A stretch of DNA of 63,888 nucleotides, taken from NCBI GenBank assembly GCA_002238605.1, contig MPMR01000023.1, forward strand, positions 1-63,888, written 5' to 3'. Both the position numbers and the translations under genes were made by a program. The stretch is from BD2-11 clade cluster bacterium bin43 (GTDB lineage: Bacteria; Gemmatimonadota; Gemmatimonadetes; Longimicrobiales; Gaopeijiaceae). A model generated the notes under the pieces. The model had not been told where the DNA came from. It made no database searches and saw only the letters and a program-made list of their open reading frames with translations. This document shows, in pieces, positions 9,875 to 19,137 of this stretch. Position 1 is the stretch's first letter. Every line of letters begins with the position of its first letter.

Positions 9875-10503
9875 GCGCCACCACCCACGGCATCGAGCCG
9901 CTGCGCCGCGTCGCGGGCATCGTGGCGCCCCTCGACCGCGCCGACGTGGACACCGACCAGATCATCCCCAAGCAGTTCCTGAAGCGGGTGGAGCGTGCGG
10001 GCTACGGGCAGTTCCTCTTCAACGACTGGCGCTTCCACCCCGACGGCTCGCCCCGCACCGACTTCGTGCTCAACCAGCCCGGCTACGCCGGCGCCGCCAT
10101 CCTCGCGGCGGGCCGCAACTTCGGCTGCGGCTCCTCGCGCGAGCACGCCGCCTGGTCGATCGCGGACTACGGCGTCCGGGTCGTGATCGCGCCGAGCTTC
10201 GCGGACATCTTCGAGTCCAACTGCTACCAGAACGGCATCCTGCCGCTGGCCCTGCCGGAAGAGGAGGTCGCGGGCGTGCTGGCCCGCGCCGTCGAGCATC
10301 CGGGCTACGCCCTGACCGTCGACGTGGAAGCGTGCACCGTGGGCGACGCCGCCGGATGGCGCCTCGGATTCGAAATCGACGACTTCCGGCGCCGGTGCCT
10401 GCTCGAGGGCCTCGACGACATCGGCCTCACGCTGCAGCTGGAGGCCGAGATCACCCGCTTCGAAGAGCGGGCGGCGGTCCGTCCGGCCGGGGGAAACCGG
10501 TAA
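9871..10503 (+). CDS. leuD: 3-isopropylmalate dehydratase small subunit
   Basis: This is the swivel subunit partner of LeuC. The 210-residue protein has the conserved [19 protein letters not shown], the substrate-binding [15 protein letters not shown] and [16 protein letters not shown]. The GTG start overlaps the leuC stop in a 4-bp GTGA, indicating translational coupling. leuB is not found in the window. Confidence 0.93.
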   Translation: MSATTHGIEPLRRVAGIVAPLDRADVDTDQIIPKQFLKRVERAGYGQFLFNDWRFHPDGSPRTDFVLNQPGYAGAAILAAGRNFGCGSSREHAAWSIADYGVRVVIAPSFADIFESNCYQNGILPLALPEEEVAGVLARAVEHPGYALTVDVEACTVGDAAGWRLGFEIDDFRRRCLLEGLDDIGLTLQLEAEITRFEERAAVRPAGGNR

Positions 10504-10519
10504 TCGGCTTCGAGACCCG

Positions 10520-11833
10520 TTGAGCGTTCCCGCGCCGCTCTCGCAGCGGACCATCCTGCTCTTCTGGGCTCCTCTGGCCGCCACATGGCTGATGATGGCG
10601 GTGGAGGGGCCCTTCCTCGCCGCGGTCATCGCCCGGCTGCCCGACGCCAAGATCAACCTCGCGGCCTACGGCGTGGCCTTCGCCATCGCAATGCTGGTGG
10701 AGTCCCCGGTCGTGATGCTGATGACCACCTCCACGGCCCTCGCGGAGGACGCGCACAGCTTCCGCAAGCTGCGGCGCTTCGCCTTCCTCCTGAACGCCGG
10801 CACCACCGGGGTGCTCCTGCTGGTGCTTCTGCCTCCGGTGTTCGACTTCATCGCACTCGATGTACTCGCGCTCCCCGGGGAGGTGGCGCTGCTCGTCGAG
10901 GGGGCGCTCCGGCTGCTTGTGCCCTGGCCGGCGGCGATCGGCTACCGGCGCTTCTACCAGGGGCTGCTGATCCGCGACGGGCGTACGCGCCTGGTGGCCG
11001 CGGGGACGGTGACGCGCATCTCCGCCATCGCCCTGACGGCGGTGGTGCTGGCCCGGCTGGGCATCCCGGGCACCCTGGTTGCGGCCGGGGCGATGACCGC
11101 CGGCGTGTGCACCGAGGCCGCGGCGAGCCGCTGGATGGCGCGCGGCTCCGTGGCGCGCATCCTCGCCCGCACCTCCGGGCCCCATCCCGGAGTGCTCAAC
11201 TACGGGATCATCTCCCGCTTCTACTACCCGCTCGCGCTCACCTCGCTGCTCGGGTTCGCGGCCCAGCCGCTGCTCACCTTCTTCATGGGCCGGGCTCCGG
11301 ATCCGGTCGAGTCGCTGGCGGTCTTTCCGGTTGTCGGCTCACTCACCTTCATCTTCCGCGCGGTGTGCCTGGCCTACCAGGAAGTCACCATCGCCCTGCT
11401 GGGCGATCGGCAGGAGCAACTTCCTTCGCTGCGCAGGTTTGCCCTGTCGCTGGGTCTCGTCACCACCGGCTGCCTCGCCGTCTTCGGGCTCACCCCCTTC
11501 TCCAGCGTGTGGTTCGAGACCATTTCCGGGCTCACCCCCGACCTGGCCGCCTTCGCCATCCTGCCCACCATCCTCTTCATCCCGCTGCCGTTCCTGTCGG
11601 CGTTCCTCTCGCTCGAGCGCGGGATCCTGATCAAGGCCCGCCTGACCCGGCCGGTGACGCTCGCGACCGCCACCGAGGTCGTGTGTATCGCTGTGGGCTT
11701 CCCGCTGATGGTGCAGGCCTTCGGCTGGGCGGGCGTCACCGCCGCGGCCGGAGCGTCGCTGGCCGGCCGGGTCGCCGCGGTGAGCATTCTGATTCCGTCG
11801 GCTGTCCGAGTAGTGCGTCGGGCTTCCCGGTGA
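10520..11833 (+). CDS. ANK/MOP-superfamily-like polytopic membrane transporter
   Basis: The 437-residue protein is almost entirely hydrophobic, with roughly 12 candidate transmembrane helices. The N-terminus (LLFWAPLAATWLMMAVEGPF) and the repeat pattern fit a MOP-type exporter or flippase. The region PLALTSLLGFAAQPLLTFFM resembles the pyrophosphate/citrate exporter ANKH more than typical NorM/MATE proteins; that is an impression by eye. It starts with TTG 16 bp after leuD and may be co-transcribed with the leucine genes, although a transport role for a pathway intermediate is only a guess. Confidence 0.55.
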   Translation: MSVPAPLSQRTILLFWAPLAATWLMMAVEGPFLAAVIARLPDAKINLAAYGVAFAIAMLVESPVVMLMTTSTALAEDAHSFRKLRRFAFLLNAGTTGVLLLVLLPPVFDFIALDVLALPGEVALLVEGALRLLVPWPAAIGYRRFYQGLLIRDGRTRLVAAGTVTRISAIALTAVVLARLGIPGTLVAAGAMTAGVCTEAAASRWMARGSVARILARTSGPHPGVLNYGIISRFYYPLALTSLLGFAAQPLLTFFMGRAPDPVESLAVFPVVGSLTFIFRAVCLAYQEVTIALLGDRQEQLPSLRRFALSLGLVTTGCLAVFGLTPFSSVWFETISGLTPDLAAFAILPTILFIPLPFLSAFLSLERGILIKARLTRPVTLATATEVVCIAVGFPLMVQAFGWAGVTAAAGASLAGRVAAVSILIPSAVRVVRRASR

Positions 11834-11949
11834 CGATACCTCCGGAAAGGGTGGCGCGCGCCCGGAAACCGCCCGCGCTCTCTGGCGAACAGGGGACGTT
11901 TCTGCGAAATTAGAGGACTCCGCCGCCACCAATCCGGTAAGGGAACGTC

Positions 11950-14247
11950 ATGAAATCCTGTCCTGCCCTGTCCGCGTGTATCCTGGCCTTCCTGGCCGCC
12001 GGCCCGCTGCTCGCCCAGAACTCGCAGTCGGAGCCCGGGAACGGAGCGTCGGGAGGGCCCTTGCCGATCGTCGCCACGGCGACCGAGGTGGCGGAAAGCC
12101 CCAGCGTCGACGGCGATCTCAACGAGTCCGCGTGGCAGCAGGCTGCGGTCATGACCGGGTTCACGCAGCGCGAGCCCATGGACGGGCAGCCCGCGAGCGA
12201 GCGCACGGAGGTCCGGGTCGTGTTCGACGAGGAAGCGCTCTACGTGGGCGTGTGGGCGTTCGACAGCCAGCCCGAAAACATCACCTACGGCGAGCGCATC
12301 CGCGACTACGAGGTACGCCAGAGCGACAACGTCGTCTTCGTGCTGGATACCTACAACGACGACCAGAACGGTTTCGTCTTCGGCACCACCCCGACCGGCA
12401 TCGAGTACGACGGGCAGGTCGCCAACGAGGGCCGCGGCGGCGGGCGCTTCCAGGGCGGCGGCTTCAACACCCGGCAACGCTTCCAGTCGGGATCCGGCGG
12501 CGGCTTCAACAAGAACTGGGACGGCAGCTGGACCGTCGCGACCACGACCGACGACCAGGGCTGGTATGCTGAATTCCGCATCCCCTTCAACACGCTGCGG
12601 TACGGCAACGACGTCGAGAACTGGGGGTTCAACGTGGCCCGGCGCATCCGGCGCCTGAACGAGGAGTCGTTCTGGACCCCGGTGCCAAGGGAGTTCAGTC
12701 TCTATCGCCTCAACTACGCCGGGGATCTCGAGGGACTGCGGCCTCCCTTCCAGCGCCTGGCCACCGTGACCCCGTACCTGCTGGGATCGACGGCACGGGA
12801 CTACACCAGCGCCACCGAGACCGGCTTCGGCCAGGACGGCAACGTAGGCGGCGAGGTCAAGTTCCAGGTCACGCAGGGGCTTACGCTCGACGTCACCTAC
12901 AACACCGACTTCGCCCAGGTCGAGGTAGACGATCAGCAGCTCAACCTCACCCGTTTCGCCCTCAACTTCCCCGAGAAGAGGCCCTTCTTCCTTGAGAACG
13001 CCGGCTTCTTCAGCGTGGGCGGCGGCGGCGCCGACCTGTTCTTCAGCCGCGCCATCGGCATCCACCAGGGTCAGCCGGTGCCGATCAAGGGGGGCGCGCG
13101 CCTCTCGGGCCGGGCCGCCGGCCTGAACGTCGGGTTGCTGCATATCGAAGCCGACGGCGTGAGCGATCTGGGAGCTGACGCTCACGGGTACTCGGTCGCC
13201 CGCCTCGCGAAGGAACTGCCCAATCGCTCCCGCCTCGGGGGCCTGTTCATCAACAAGAGCGGACCTGCCGGCGACTTCAACCGTACCCAGGCGGTCGATG
13301 CCGCCGTGGGCGTGGGAGAGGCGATCACCTTCGGCAGCTTCGTTGCGAGGACCGACGGCCCGGAAACCGCCAGCGACGAGTACGCCTGGGACTTTTCCGG
13401 AAACCTCAACATGCGGAGCTTTTCGCTGACGGGTCAGGTCCGCGAGATCGGAGAGGGGTTCAACCCGGAAGTGGGCTTCTTGCCGCGCAGGGGATACCGC
13501 TACTACCAGTACCACGTGATGTACAAGATCCGGCCGACATGGCTTCGCGAGATCCGGCCGCACGTGTCCTACTTCACCTACAACAGCCGCAAGAGCGGGG
13601 TCGAGACGGGCTTTCAGGAATCGGCCCGGCTGCACGTCGACTCCCACTGGGAGTGGCCCTCGGGGGCGCAGATCCACACCGGCGCCAACCTCGTCACTGA
13701 AGGGATTTACGATCCCTTCACGATCCGCGGGACGGACGTGACGATCCCCGTGGGGACGTACCGCGGCTGGGAATCGCAGCTGGTGTTCAACAGCAATGCG
13801 GCCGCCCGCCTGTCGGCCACGTCGCGGATCTCCTTCGGCAGCTTTCTCACCGGCAGCCGCACGGGCGGAAGCGGCTCCGTCACCTTCCGGCCGAATGCGT
13901 CGTTCAGCACGTCCGGGCGCGTCACCTACTTTGACGTGAGCCTGCCGGAAGGAGAGTTCGAGACAGTTCTGCTGGGGATGAACTTCGGCTACTTCTTCAC
14001 CCCGCGCATCTACCTGCAGTCGCTGGTGCAGTACTCGAACCAGGTCGACAGCTGGTCCGCCAACCTGCGCTTCGGCTGGCTGAACACCGCGGGAACGGGG
14101 CTGTTCATCGTCTACAACGACGTGCAGGGCTTCGACTATCCCGCCGGGCTCAACCACGACGGCGCCGGGCGCTTCGTCGAGAGCGGCACGCTGGCCCGTT
14201 CCCTGATCGTCAAGTTCACGCGGCAGTTCAACGTTCTCGGAGGATAG
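11950..14247 (+). CDS. DUF5916 outer-membrane protein with CBM9-like domain, copy 1
   Basis: The 765-residue protein has a signal peptide (residues 1-22, ending LLAQ), then a CBM9-like beta-sandwich (about 45-215: SVDGDLNESAWQQA, RTEVRVVFDEEALYVGVW, NDDQNGFVFGTTPTG). A long C-terminal region of alternating hydrophobic strands and aromatic turns follows, typical of a DUF5916 outer-membrane beta-barrel. Highly conserved blocks include FNVARRIRRLNEESFW and the QVEVDDQQLNLTRF/PEKRPFF region. Its function is unknown; the CBM9-like part suggests surface glycan handling. A paralogue at 16801 shares most positions. CopC starts two bases after its stop, so they are probably co-transcribed. Confidence 0.85.
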   Translation: MKSCPALSACILAFLAAGPLLAQNSQSEPGNGASGGPLPIVATATEVAESPSVDGDLNESAWQQAAVMTGFTQREPMDGQPASERTEVRVVFDEEALYVGVWAFDSQPENITYGERIRDYEVRQSDNVVFVLDTYNDDQNGFVFGTTPTGIEYDGQVANEGRGGGRFQGGGFNTRQRFQSGSGGGFNKNWDGSWTVATTTDDQGWYAEFRIPFNTLRYGNDVENWGFNVARRIRRLNEESFWTPVPREFSLYRLNYAGDLEGLRPPFQRLATVTPYLLGSTARDYTSATETGFGQDGNVGGEVKFQVTQGLTLDVTYNTDFAQVEVDDQQLNLTRFALNFPEKRPFFLENAGFFSVGGGGADLFFSRAIGIHQGQPVPIKGGARLSGRAAGLNVGLLHIEADGVSDLGADAHGYSVARLAKELPNRSRLGGLFINKSGPAGDFNRTQAVDAAVGVGEAITFGSFVARTDGPETASDEYAWDFSGNLNMRSFSLTGQVREIGEGFNPEVGFLPRRGYRYYQYHVMYKIRPTWLREIRPHVSYFTYNSRKSGVETGFQESARLHVDSHWEWPSGAQIHTGANLVTEGIYDPFTIRGTDVTIPVGTYRGWESQLVFNSNAAARLSATSRISFGSFLTGSRTGGSGSVTFRPNASFSTSGRVTYFDVSLPEGEFETVLLGMNFGYFFTPRIYLQSLVQYSNQVDSWSANLRFGWLNTAGTGLFIVYNDVQGFDYPAGLNHDGAGRFVESGTLARSLIVKFTRQFNVLGG

Positions 14248-14249
14248 GG

Positions 14250-14639
14250 ATGAGGGTCAGCCGGTCCGCCGCCGCGTCCCTTGCGGGATGCACGCTGCTG
14301 CTGGTTCTCGTTCTGACGGGCGCCCTCGACCACCTCGCGCTTCACTTCTCCCTGAGCAAGTCGGAGCCCGCGGCTGAAGCGGCGGTATCCCCGCCCGAGG
14401 AGTTGCGCCTGTGGTTCACGCAGGCGCCCCAGGACAAATCCACGTCCATACGCCTGCTGGCCGGCGATACGCTGGTCGAGACCGGTCCGGCGATCCCCGA
14501 CTCCGAGGACGACAAGGTCTACAGCGTGGCGGTCGAGCGGACACTTGAACAAGGCGCTTACAATATCGCCTGGCGGGCCATGGCCGCCGACGGCCATGTC
14601 GTGCGGGGCGAGATTCCCTTTACGGTCCAGGTTCCATAG
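14250..14639 (+). CDS. CopC-like periplasmic copper-binding domain protein
   Basis: The 129-residue protein has an N-terminal hydrophobic export signal, then a CopC fold: LSKSEPAAEAAVSPPEELRLWFTQAP at the N-terminus of the mature part and the family signature AADGHVVRGEIPFTV at the C-terminus. A His just after the signal region and the His of DGHVVRG are candidate Cu ligands. CopC proteins carry copper in the periplasm and usually pair with CopD, which is encoded 17 bp downstream. Confidence 0.75.
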   Translation: MRVSRSAAASLAGCTLLLVLVLTGALDHLALHFSLSKSEPAAEAAVSPPEELRLWFTQAPQDKSTSIRLLAGDTLVETGPAIPDSEDDKVYSVAVERTLEQGAYNIAWRAMAADGHVVRGEIPFTVQVP

Positions 14640-14656
14640 ACGCCGGTCTCCCCCTG

Positions 14657-15565
14657 TTGCCGATTGCCGACGCTCTCGTCGGCTGGCTGTTCTTTGCCGG
14701 GCTCATTACGGCCTGGGGGGCGGCCTCCAGCCGCTGGCTCATCGCGCCCCGGGTTCTGGGGCGCCGCCGTCATTCCGTCATCGCCGCCGCCCGCAGCGTC
14801 GGGCTGATCGGCTCGACCGCGCTCCTGGCCGGGGTCGGGCTCCTCTTCTGGCGACAGCTCCGCGACTTTCGCGATCCGCTCGTGCCCTGGGGGGAAGAGG
14901 CTTCGGTGCTCCTCGCGACGGACTGGGGCCTGAGCTGGCGGCTGATCACGGTCGGGGCGGTCGTGACGGTTGCGGCCTTCGCCTTCGCGGCGGCGGACGG
15001 CAGGGGGTCGGAGCTTCAGCGCGCAGCCTGGATCGTGGCGAGCGTGCTCGCGGGAGCGATGTGCGCCTTTCCGGCATTCACGGGACACGCGGTCGCCACG
15101 GAGGGCCTGCGCTGGCTCTCGATTCCCGCGGACTTCCTCCACGTCCTCGCCGCGGGGAGCTGGATCGGAGGACTGTTCTTCGTGCTCATCGCCGAACTCA
15201 GGGAGCGGCGGCGCAGCGGTCGGGGCAACGCCCTGCTTGCCGAAGTCCTGCCCCTCTTCTCCCAGGTCGCGCTCGTCGCGGGGGCCCTGCTGGTCGGGAC
15301 GGGGGCCCTGGCGTCCTGGCTTCACGTGGCGTCGCTGGACGCTCTGTTCTCGACGCGATACGGGCGCATCCTGCTGACCAAGATCGGGCTGGTCCTGGTC
15401 GTCCTGATCCTGGGGGCCGTGAACTGGAGAGTCCTGACGCCGAGACTGTGGGGCGTCGGCGGAGCTCGCCCGCTGCGCCGCAACGCGATCCGGGAGCTGA
15501 CCGTCGCCCACCTGGTCATTCTGGTGGCGGCTTTGCTGGTACGGACGCCGCCGCTCGAGGGCTGA
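14657..15565 (+). CDS. CopD-like copper resistance/uptake membrane protein
   Basis: The 302-residue protein has about eight hydrophobic segments and CopD features: TGHAVATEGLRWLSIPADFLHVLAAGSWIGG with conserved His in the membrane, and YGRILLTKIGLVLVVLILGAVNW near the C-terminus. CopD works with CopC in copper transport across the inner membrane. The start is TTG at 14657, 17 bp after copC. Confidence 0.8.
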   Translation: MPIADALVGWLFFAGLITAWGAASSRWLIAPRVLGRRRHSVIAAARSVGLIGSTALLAGVGLLFWRQLRDFRDPLVPWGEEASVLLATDWGLSWRLITVGAVVTVAAFAFAAADGRGSELQRAAWIVASVLAGAMCAFPAFTGHAVATEGLRWLSIPADFLHVLAAGSWIGGLFFVLIAELRERRRSGRGNALLAEVLPLFSQVALVAGALLVGTGALASWLHVASLDALFSTRYGRILLTKIGLVLVVLILGAVNWRVLTPRLWGVGGARPLRRNAIRELTVAHLVILVAALLVRTPPLEG

Positions 15566-15599
15566 TCGCTCCAGGGCGTCAAGACGAATTCGGGAGGTC

Positions 15600-16322
15600 G
15601 TGGAGCTGGTGGAATCCAACAGAACTCTCTCGTCCCTGGACGACGCCCGCCGCAAGGCCGTCGACATCCTGAGCGAGCAGTTTGCCCACGACCGGCTCTC
15701 GCTGGAGGAGTTCGAGGAGCTCGTGAGCCGGGTTCAGGAGGCCGGCGCCCTGTCCGGGATCCAGGCCGTGGTGGACCGCCTCCAGCTGGCTCCGGCCCGC
15801 GAAGGTCGGCCGTCGGGACAGGCATACGGCGAGCAGGCCTCGCAGCGCGACACGGATTCGGCGGTTGCCGTGCTGGGCGAAACCAAGCGAACGGGCCACT
15901 GGGTTCCGGCGAGAAAGACGAAGGTCGTCGCCACCCTGGGATCGGTGGCACTCGATCTGCGCGACGCGGGCCTCGGTCCCGGTGAATTCGACTTCGACGT
16001 CAAGGCGATTCTCGGCTCGGTCGAGATCATCGCGCCGGAGGGCCTCCAGGTGGAATGTGGCGGTTCTGCCATTCTGGGCAGCGTCGACCCGGGGCGTCCG
16101 ACTCCGGCGGCTCCGGGCGTCGACCGGCCGATCGTGCGGCTGAACTGCATGGCCGTGCTAGGCGAAGTGGAAGTGGACTTCCGGCTTCCGGGGGAGACCA
16201 AACGACAGGCGAAACGGCGCCGCAAGCTGGAAGACCGTCAGCGAAAACGCCTCGCTGCGGGTCGGTCAAGGATGAAGAGAGGATTCTCCGGGAAGCTGAA
16301 CCGCTTCTTCGACCGGCAGTAG
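15600..16322 (+). CDS. DUF1707 plus LiaF/DUF2154-like protein
   Basis: Residues 10-60 form a DUF1707 domain (DARRKAVDILSEQFAHDRLSLEEFEELVSRV), a short helical unit common in actinobacterial and other envelope proteins. Residues 85-210 resemble the LiaF C-terminal domain, with repeated VLG/ILGSV strands (VAVLGETKR, VATLGSVALDLR, AILGSVEII, MAVLGEVEVDFR). The extreme C-terminus is very basic (RQAKRRRKLEDRQRKR). No membrane segment is seen, so it is likely cytoplasmic or peripheral. The GTG start follows GGGAGG. Relatives are linked to cell-envelope stress sensing; the exact role here is unknown. Confidence 0.7.
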   Translation: MELVESNRTLSSLDDARRKAVDILSEQFAHDRLSLEEFEELVSRVQEAGALSGIQAVVDRLQLAPAREGRPSGQAYGEQASQRDTDSAVAVLGETKRTGHWVPARKTKVVATLGSVALDLRDAGLGPGEFDFDVKAILGSVEIIAPEGLQVECGGSAILGSVDPGRPTPAAPGVDRPIVRLNCMAVLGEVEVDFRLPGETKRQAKRRRKLEDRQRKRLAAGRSRMKRGFSGKLNRFFDRQ

Positions 16323-16349
16323 CCACCCCGACACCACTGAGGCCGAGTC

Positions 16350-16757
16350 ATGAGCGAAACCAACCGCGGCGGATTCAACGAGTTGACCCTCAACGTCCTC
16401 CGAATCGTAGCGGCGCTCCTGTTCATGCAGCACGGAGTCCAGAAGCTGTTCGGAGCGATTGGCGGGAACCAGGTGGAGACGCTGATGAGCCAGCCCGGTC
16501 TCGCCGGCATCCTGGAGTTGGGCGGAGGCCTGCTCCTGGCGGCGGGGCTCTTTACCCGCCCGGTGGCGTTCATTCTCGCGGGCGAGATGGCCGTGGCCTA
16601 CTTCATCGCCCACCTGCCGCAGGGGTTCTGGCCGATCATGAACCGGGGCGAGTTGGCGATGTTCTACTGCTTCACCTGGCTCTTTTTCTTCGCCAACGGC
16701 CCCGGCAGGTACTCGCTGGACGCCTGGCGCGCCGGCCGGGCGCAATCGTCGGCTTAG
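16350..16757 (+). CDS. DoxX family membrane protein
   Basis: The 135-residue protein has four hydrophobic segments and DoxX signatures: LRIVAALLFMQHGVQKLFG at the start, then GILELGGGLLLAAGLFTRPVAF and a final helix with MFYCFTWLFFFANGPGRYSLD. DoxX proteins are small quinone- or thiol-redox-associated membrane proteins of uncertain function. GAGG precedes the ATG. It lies in the same direction as the genes on either side. Confidence 0.85.
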   Translation: MSETNRGGFNELTLNVLRIVAALLFMQHGVQKLFGAIGGNQVETLMSQPGLAGILELGGGLLLAAGLFTRPVAFILAGEMAVAYFIAHLPQGFWPIMNRGELAMFYCFTWLFFFANGPGRYSLDAWRAGRAQSSA

Positions 16758-16800
16758 CCGCCTCTCGAGGCATCCCATCCCCGGAAAGAGGAAGCACCCC

Positions 16801-19086
16801 ATGTTCCCGCGAATCACTGCCGCCACCCTGGCAATCCTGACCGCTGCACCGCTGCTCGCCCAGGATTCGCAGGAGGAAGCGGGCAACGGGGGCGGCGGCG
16901 ACGTTCTTCCGGTGGTTGCCGCTGCCACCGAGGTGACCGAGGGCCCCATCATCGACGGCCGCCTGGACGAGGCCGCGTGGCAACAGGCCGCCGTCATGAC
17001 CGGCTTCATCCAGCGCGAGCCCATGGACGGGCAGCCCGCCAGCGAGCGCACCGAGGTGCGGGTCGTGTTCGATGCCGAAGCCCTCTACGTCGGCGTGTGG
17101 GCGTTCGACAGCCAGCCGGGCGACATCACCTACGGCGAGCGCATCCGTGACTACGAGGTGACCGAGAGCGACGCCATCGTCTTCGTTCTGGACACCTACA
17201 ACGACGACCAGAACGGCTTTGTCTTCGGCACCACTCCGACCGGCATCGAATACGATGGCCAGGTCGCCAACGAAGGGCGGGGCGGCGGCCGCTTCGGCGG
17301 TGGCGGATTCAACAGCCGCCAGCGTTTCCAGTCCGGCTCGGGAGGTGGCTTCAACAAGAACTGGGACGGCAGCTGGACGGTGGCGACCACGACCGACGAC
17401 CGGGGCTGGTACGCCGAGTTCCGCATCCCCTTCAACACGCTGCGCTACGGCAACGACGCGGCGACCTGGGGCTTCAACGTGGCCCGGCGCATCCGGCGCC
17501 TGAACGAAGAGTCGTTCTGGACCCCGGTTCCCCGGGAATTCAACCTCTACCGCCTCAACTACGCCGGGGATCTCGAAGGGCTGCGGCCTCCGTTCCGGCG
17601 CCTGGGCACCATGACCCCCTACGTGCTCGGCTCGACGGCCCGCGACTACACCAGCGCCACCGAGACCGGCTTCGGCCAGGACGGCAACGTCGGCGGCGAC
17701 GTCAAGTTCCAGGTCACGCAGGGACTCACGCTCGACGTGACCTACAACACCGACTTCGCCCAGGTAGAGGTCGACGACCAGCAGCTCAACCTCACCCGCT
17801 TCCGCCTCAACTTCCCGGAGAAGCGTCCGTTCTTCCTCGAGAACGCCGGGTTCTTCACCGTCGGAGGAGGAGGCGCGGACCTGTTCTTCAGCCGCGCCAT
17901 CGGCATCGCCGACGGTCAGCCGGTACCGATCAAGGGTGGCGCGCGACTCTCGGGCCGGGCCGCTGGGCTGAACGTCGGTCTGCTGCACATCGAGACCGAC
18001 GGGGCCGAGGGCCTGCAGGACTCGCAGGGGTACTCGGTGGCGCGCGTGGCCAGGGAGCTGCCCAATCGTTCGCGGGTAGGCGGCCTGTTCATCAACAAGG
18101 GCGGGGCGGAGGGCGACTTCAACCGCACCTATGCGGTGGACGGCGCGCTGGGCATCGGGGAGGCGCTTACCTTCAGCAGCTTCGCGTCGAGAACCGACGG
18201 GCCGGGAACCGAAGGCAACGAGTTTGTGTGGGATCTCTCGACGGGCTGGACCAGCCGGGACCTGGAGATCAACGCCAACGTTCGCGAGATCGGGGAGGGA
18301 TTCAACCCGGAGGTGGGCTTCCTGCCGCGCCGGGGATATCGCTACTACCAGGCCTTCGTGATGTACAAGATCCGCCCTTCGTGGCTCCGCGAAGTCCGGC
18401 CGCACGTCATGTACAACACCTATCACAGCCGCAAGACCGGAGTGGACCGGGGCTTCCAGGAATCGGCCTTTCTGCACATCGACACGCACTGGGAATGGCC
18501 CTCGGGCGCGCAGATCAATTCGGGCATCAACATGATCGTCGAGGGGCTCTACGAGCCGTTCCAGATTCGCGGTACCGATGTGGTCGTGCCCGAGGGGACG
18601 TACCGGGGCTGGGAGACCAACCTGGTCTTCAACACCAACGCGTCCGCCCGGCTGTCGCTGTCGTCGAGCGTCAACATCGGCAGCTTCCTGAGCGGAAGCC
18701 GCTGGGGCGGCGACGGCTCCGTCACCTTCCGGCCGAACGCGTCGTTCAGCACCTCGGCGCGCGTCAACTACTTCGACGTGAGCCTGCCCGAGGGGAACTT
18801 CGAGACGGTGCTGCTGGGGCTGAACTTCGGTTACTTCTTCACGCCGCGCGTCTATCTGCAGTCGCTGGTGCAGTACTCGAACCAGGTGGACAGCTGGTCC
18901 GCCAACCTGCGCTTCGGCTGGCTGAACACGGCGGGAACCGGCCTGTTCATCGTGTACAACGACGTGCAGGGCTTCGACTATCCGGCCGGGCTCAACCACG
19001 GCGGCGGAAGGTTCGTCGAGAGCGGGACGCTGGCGCGTTCCTTCATCGTCAAGTTCACCCGGCAGTTCAACGTGCTGGGAGGGTAG
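16801..19086 (+). CDS. DUF5916 outer-membrane protein with CBM9-like domain, copy 2
   Basis: The 761-residue protein is a close paralogue of the gene at 11950 along its whole length, with the same signal peptide type (LLAQ), the same CBM9-like region and the same barrel blocks (QVEVDDQQLNLTRF, EIGEGFNPEVGFLPRRGYRYYQ, QSLVQYSNQVDSWSANLRFGWLN). The C-termini are almost identical. Differences concentrate in barrel segments such as residues 430-480, which may be extracellular loops. AGAGGAAG lies about eight bases before the ATG. The pair brackets copC, copD, DUF1707 and doxX. Confidence 0.85.
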   Translation: MFPRITAATLAILTAAPLLAQDSQEEAGNGGGGDVLPVVAAATEVTEGPIIDGRLDEAAWQQAAVMTGFIQREPMDGQPASERTEVRVVFDAEALYVGVWAFDSQPGDITYGERIRDYEVTESDAIVFVLDTYNDDQNGFVFGTTPTGIEYDGQVANEGRGGGRFGGGGFNSRQRFQSGSGGGFNKNWDGSWTVATTTDDRGWYAEFRIPFNTLRYGNDAATWGFNVARRIRRLNEESFWTPVPREFNLYRLNYAGDLEGLRPPFRRLGTMTPYVLGSTARDYTSATETGFGQDGNVGGDVKFQVTQGLTLDVTYNTDFAQVEVDDQQLNLTRFRLNFPEKRPFFLENAGFFTVGGGGADLFFSRAIGIADGQPVPIKGGARLSGRAAGLNVGLLHIETDGAEGLQDSQGYSVARVARELPNRSRVGGLFINKGGAEGDFNRTYAVDGALGIGEALTFSSFASRTDGPGTEGNEFVWDLSTGWTSRDLEINANVREIGEGFNPEVGFLPRRGYRYYQAFVMYKIRPSWLREVRPHVMYNTYHSRKTGVDRGFQESAFLHIDTHWEWPSGAQINSGINMIVEGLYEPFQIRGTDVVVPEGTYRGWETNLVFNTNASARLSLSSSVNIGSFLSGSRWGGDGSVTFRPNASFSTSARVNYFDVSLPEGNFETVLLGLNFGYFFTPRVYLQSLVQYSNQVDSWSANLRFGWLNTAGTGLFIVYNDVQGFDYPAGLNHGGGRFVESGTLARSFIVKFTRQFNVLGG

Positions 19087-19137
19087 GGGCGAGGCCGGAC
19101 GGGGGACGGTCCGGCCGGATCCCCGAGGACCGGGTGA

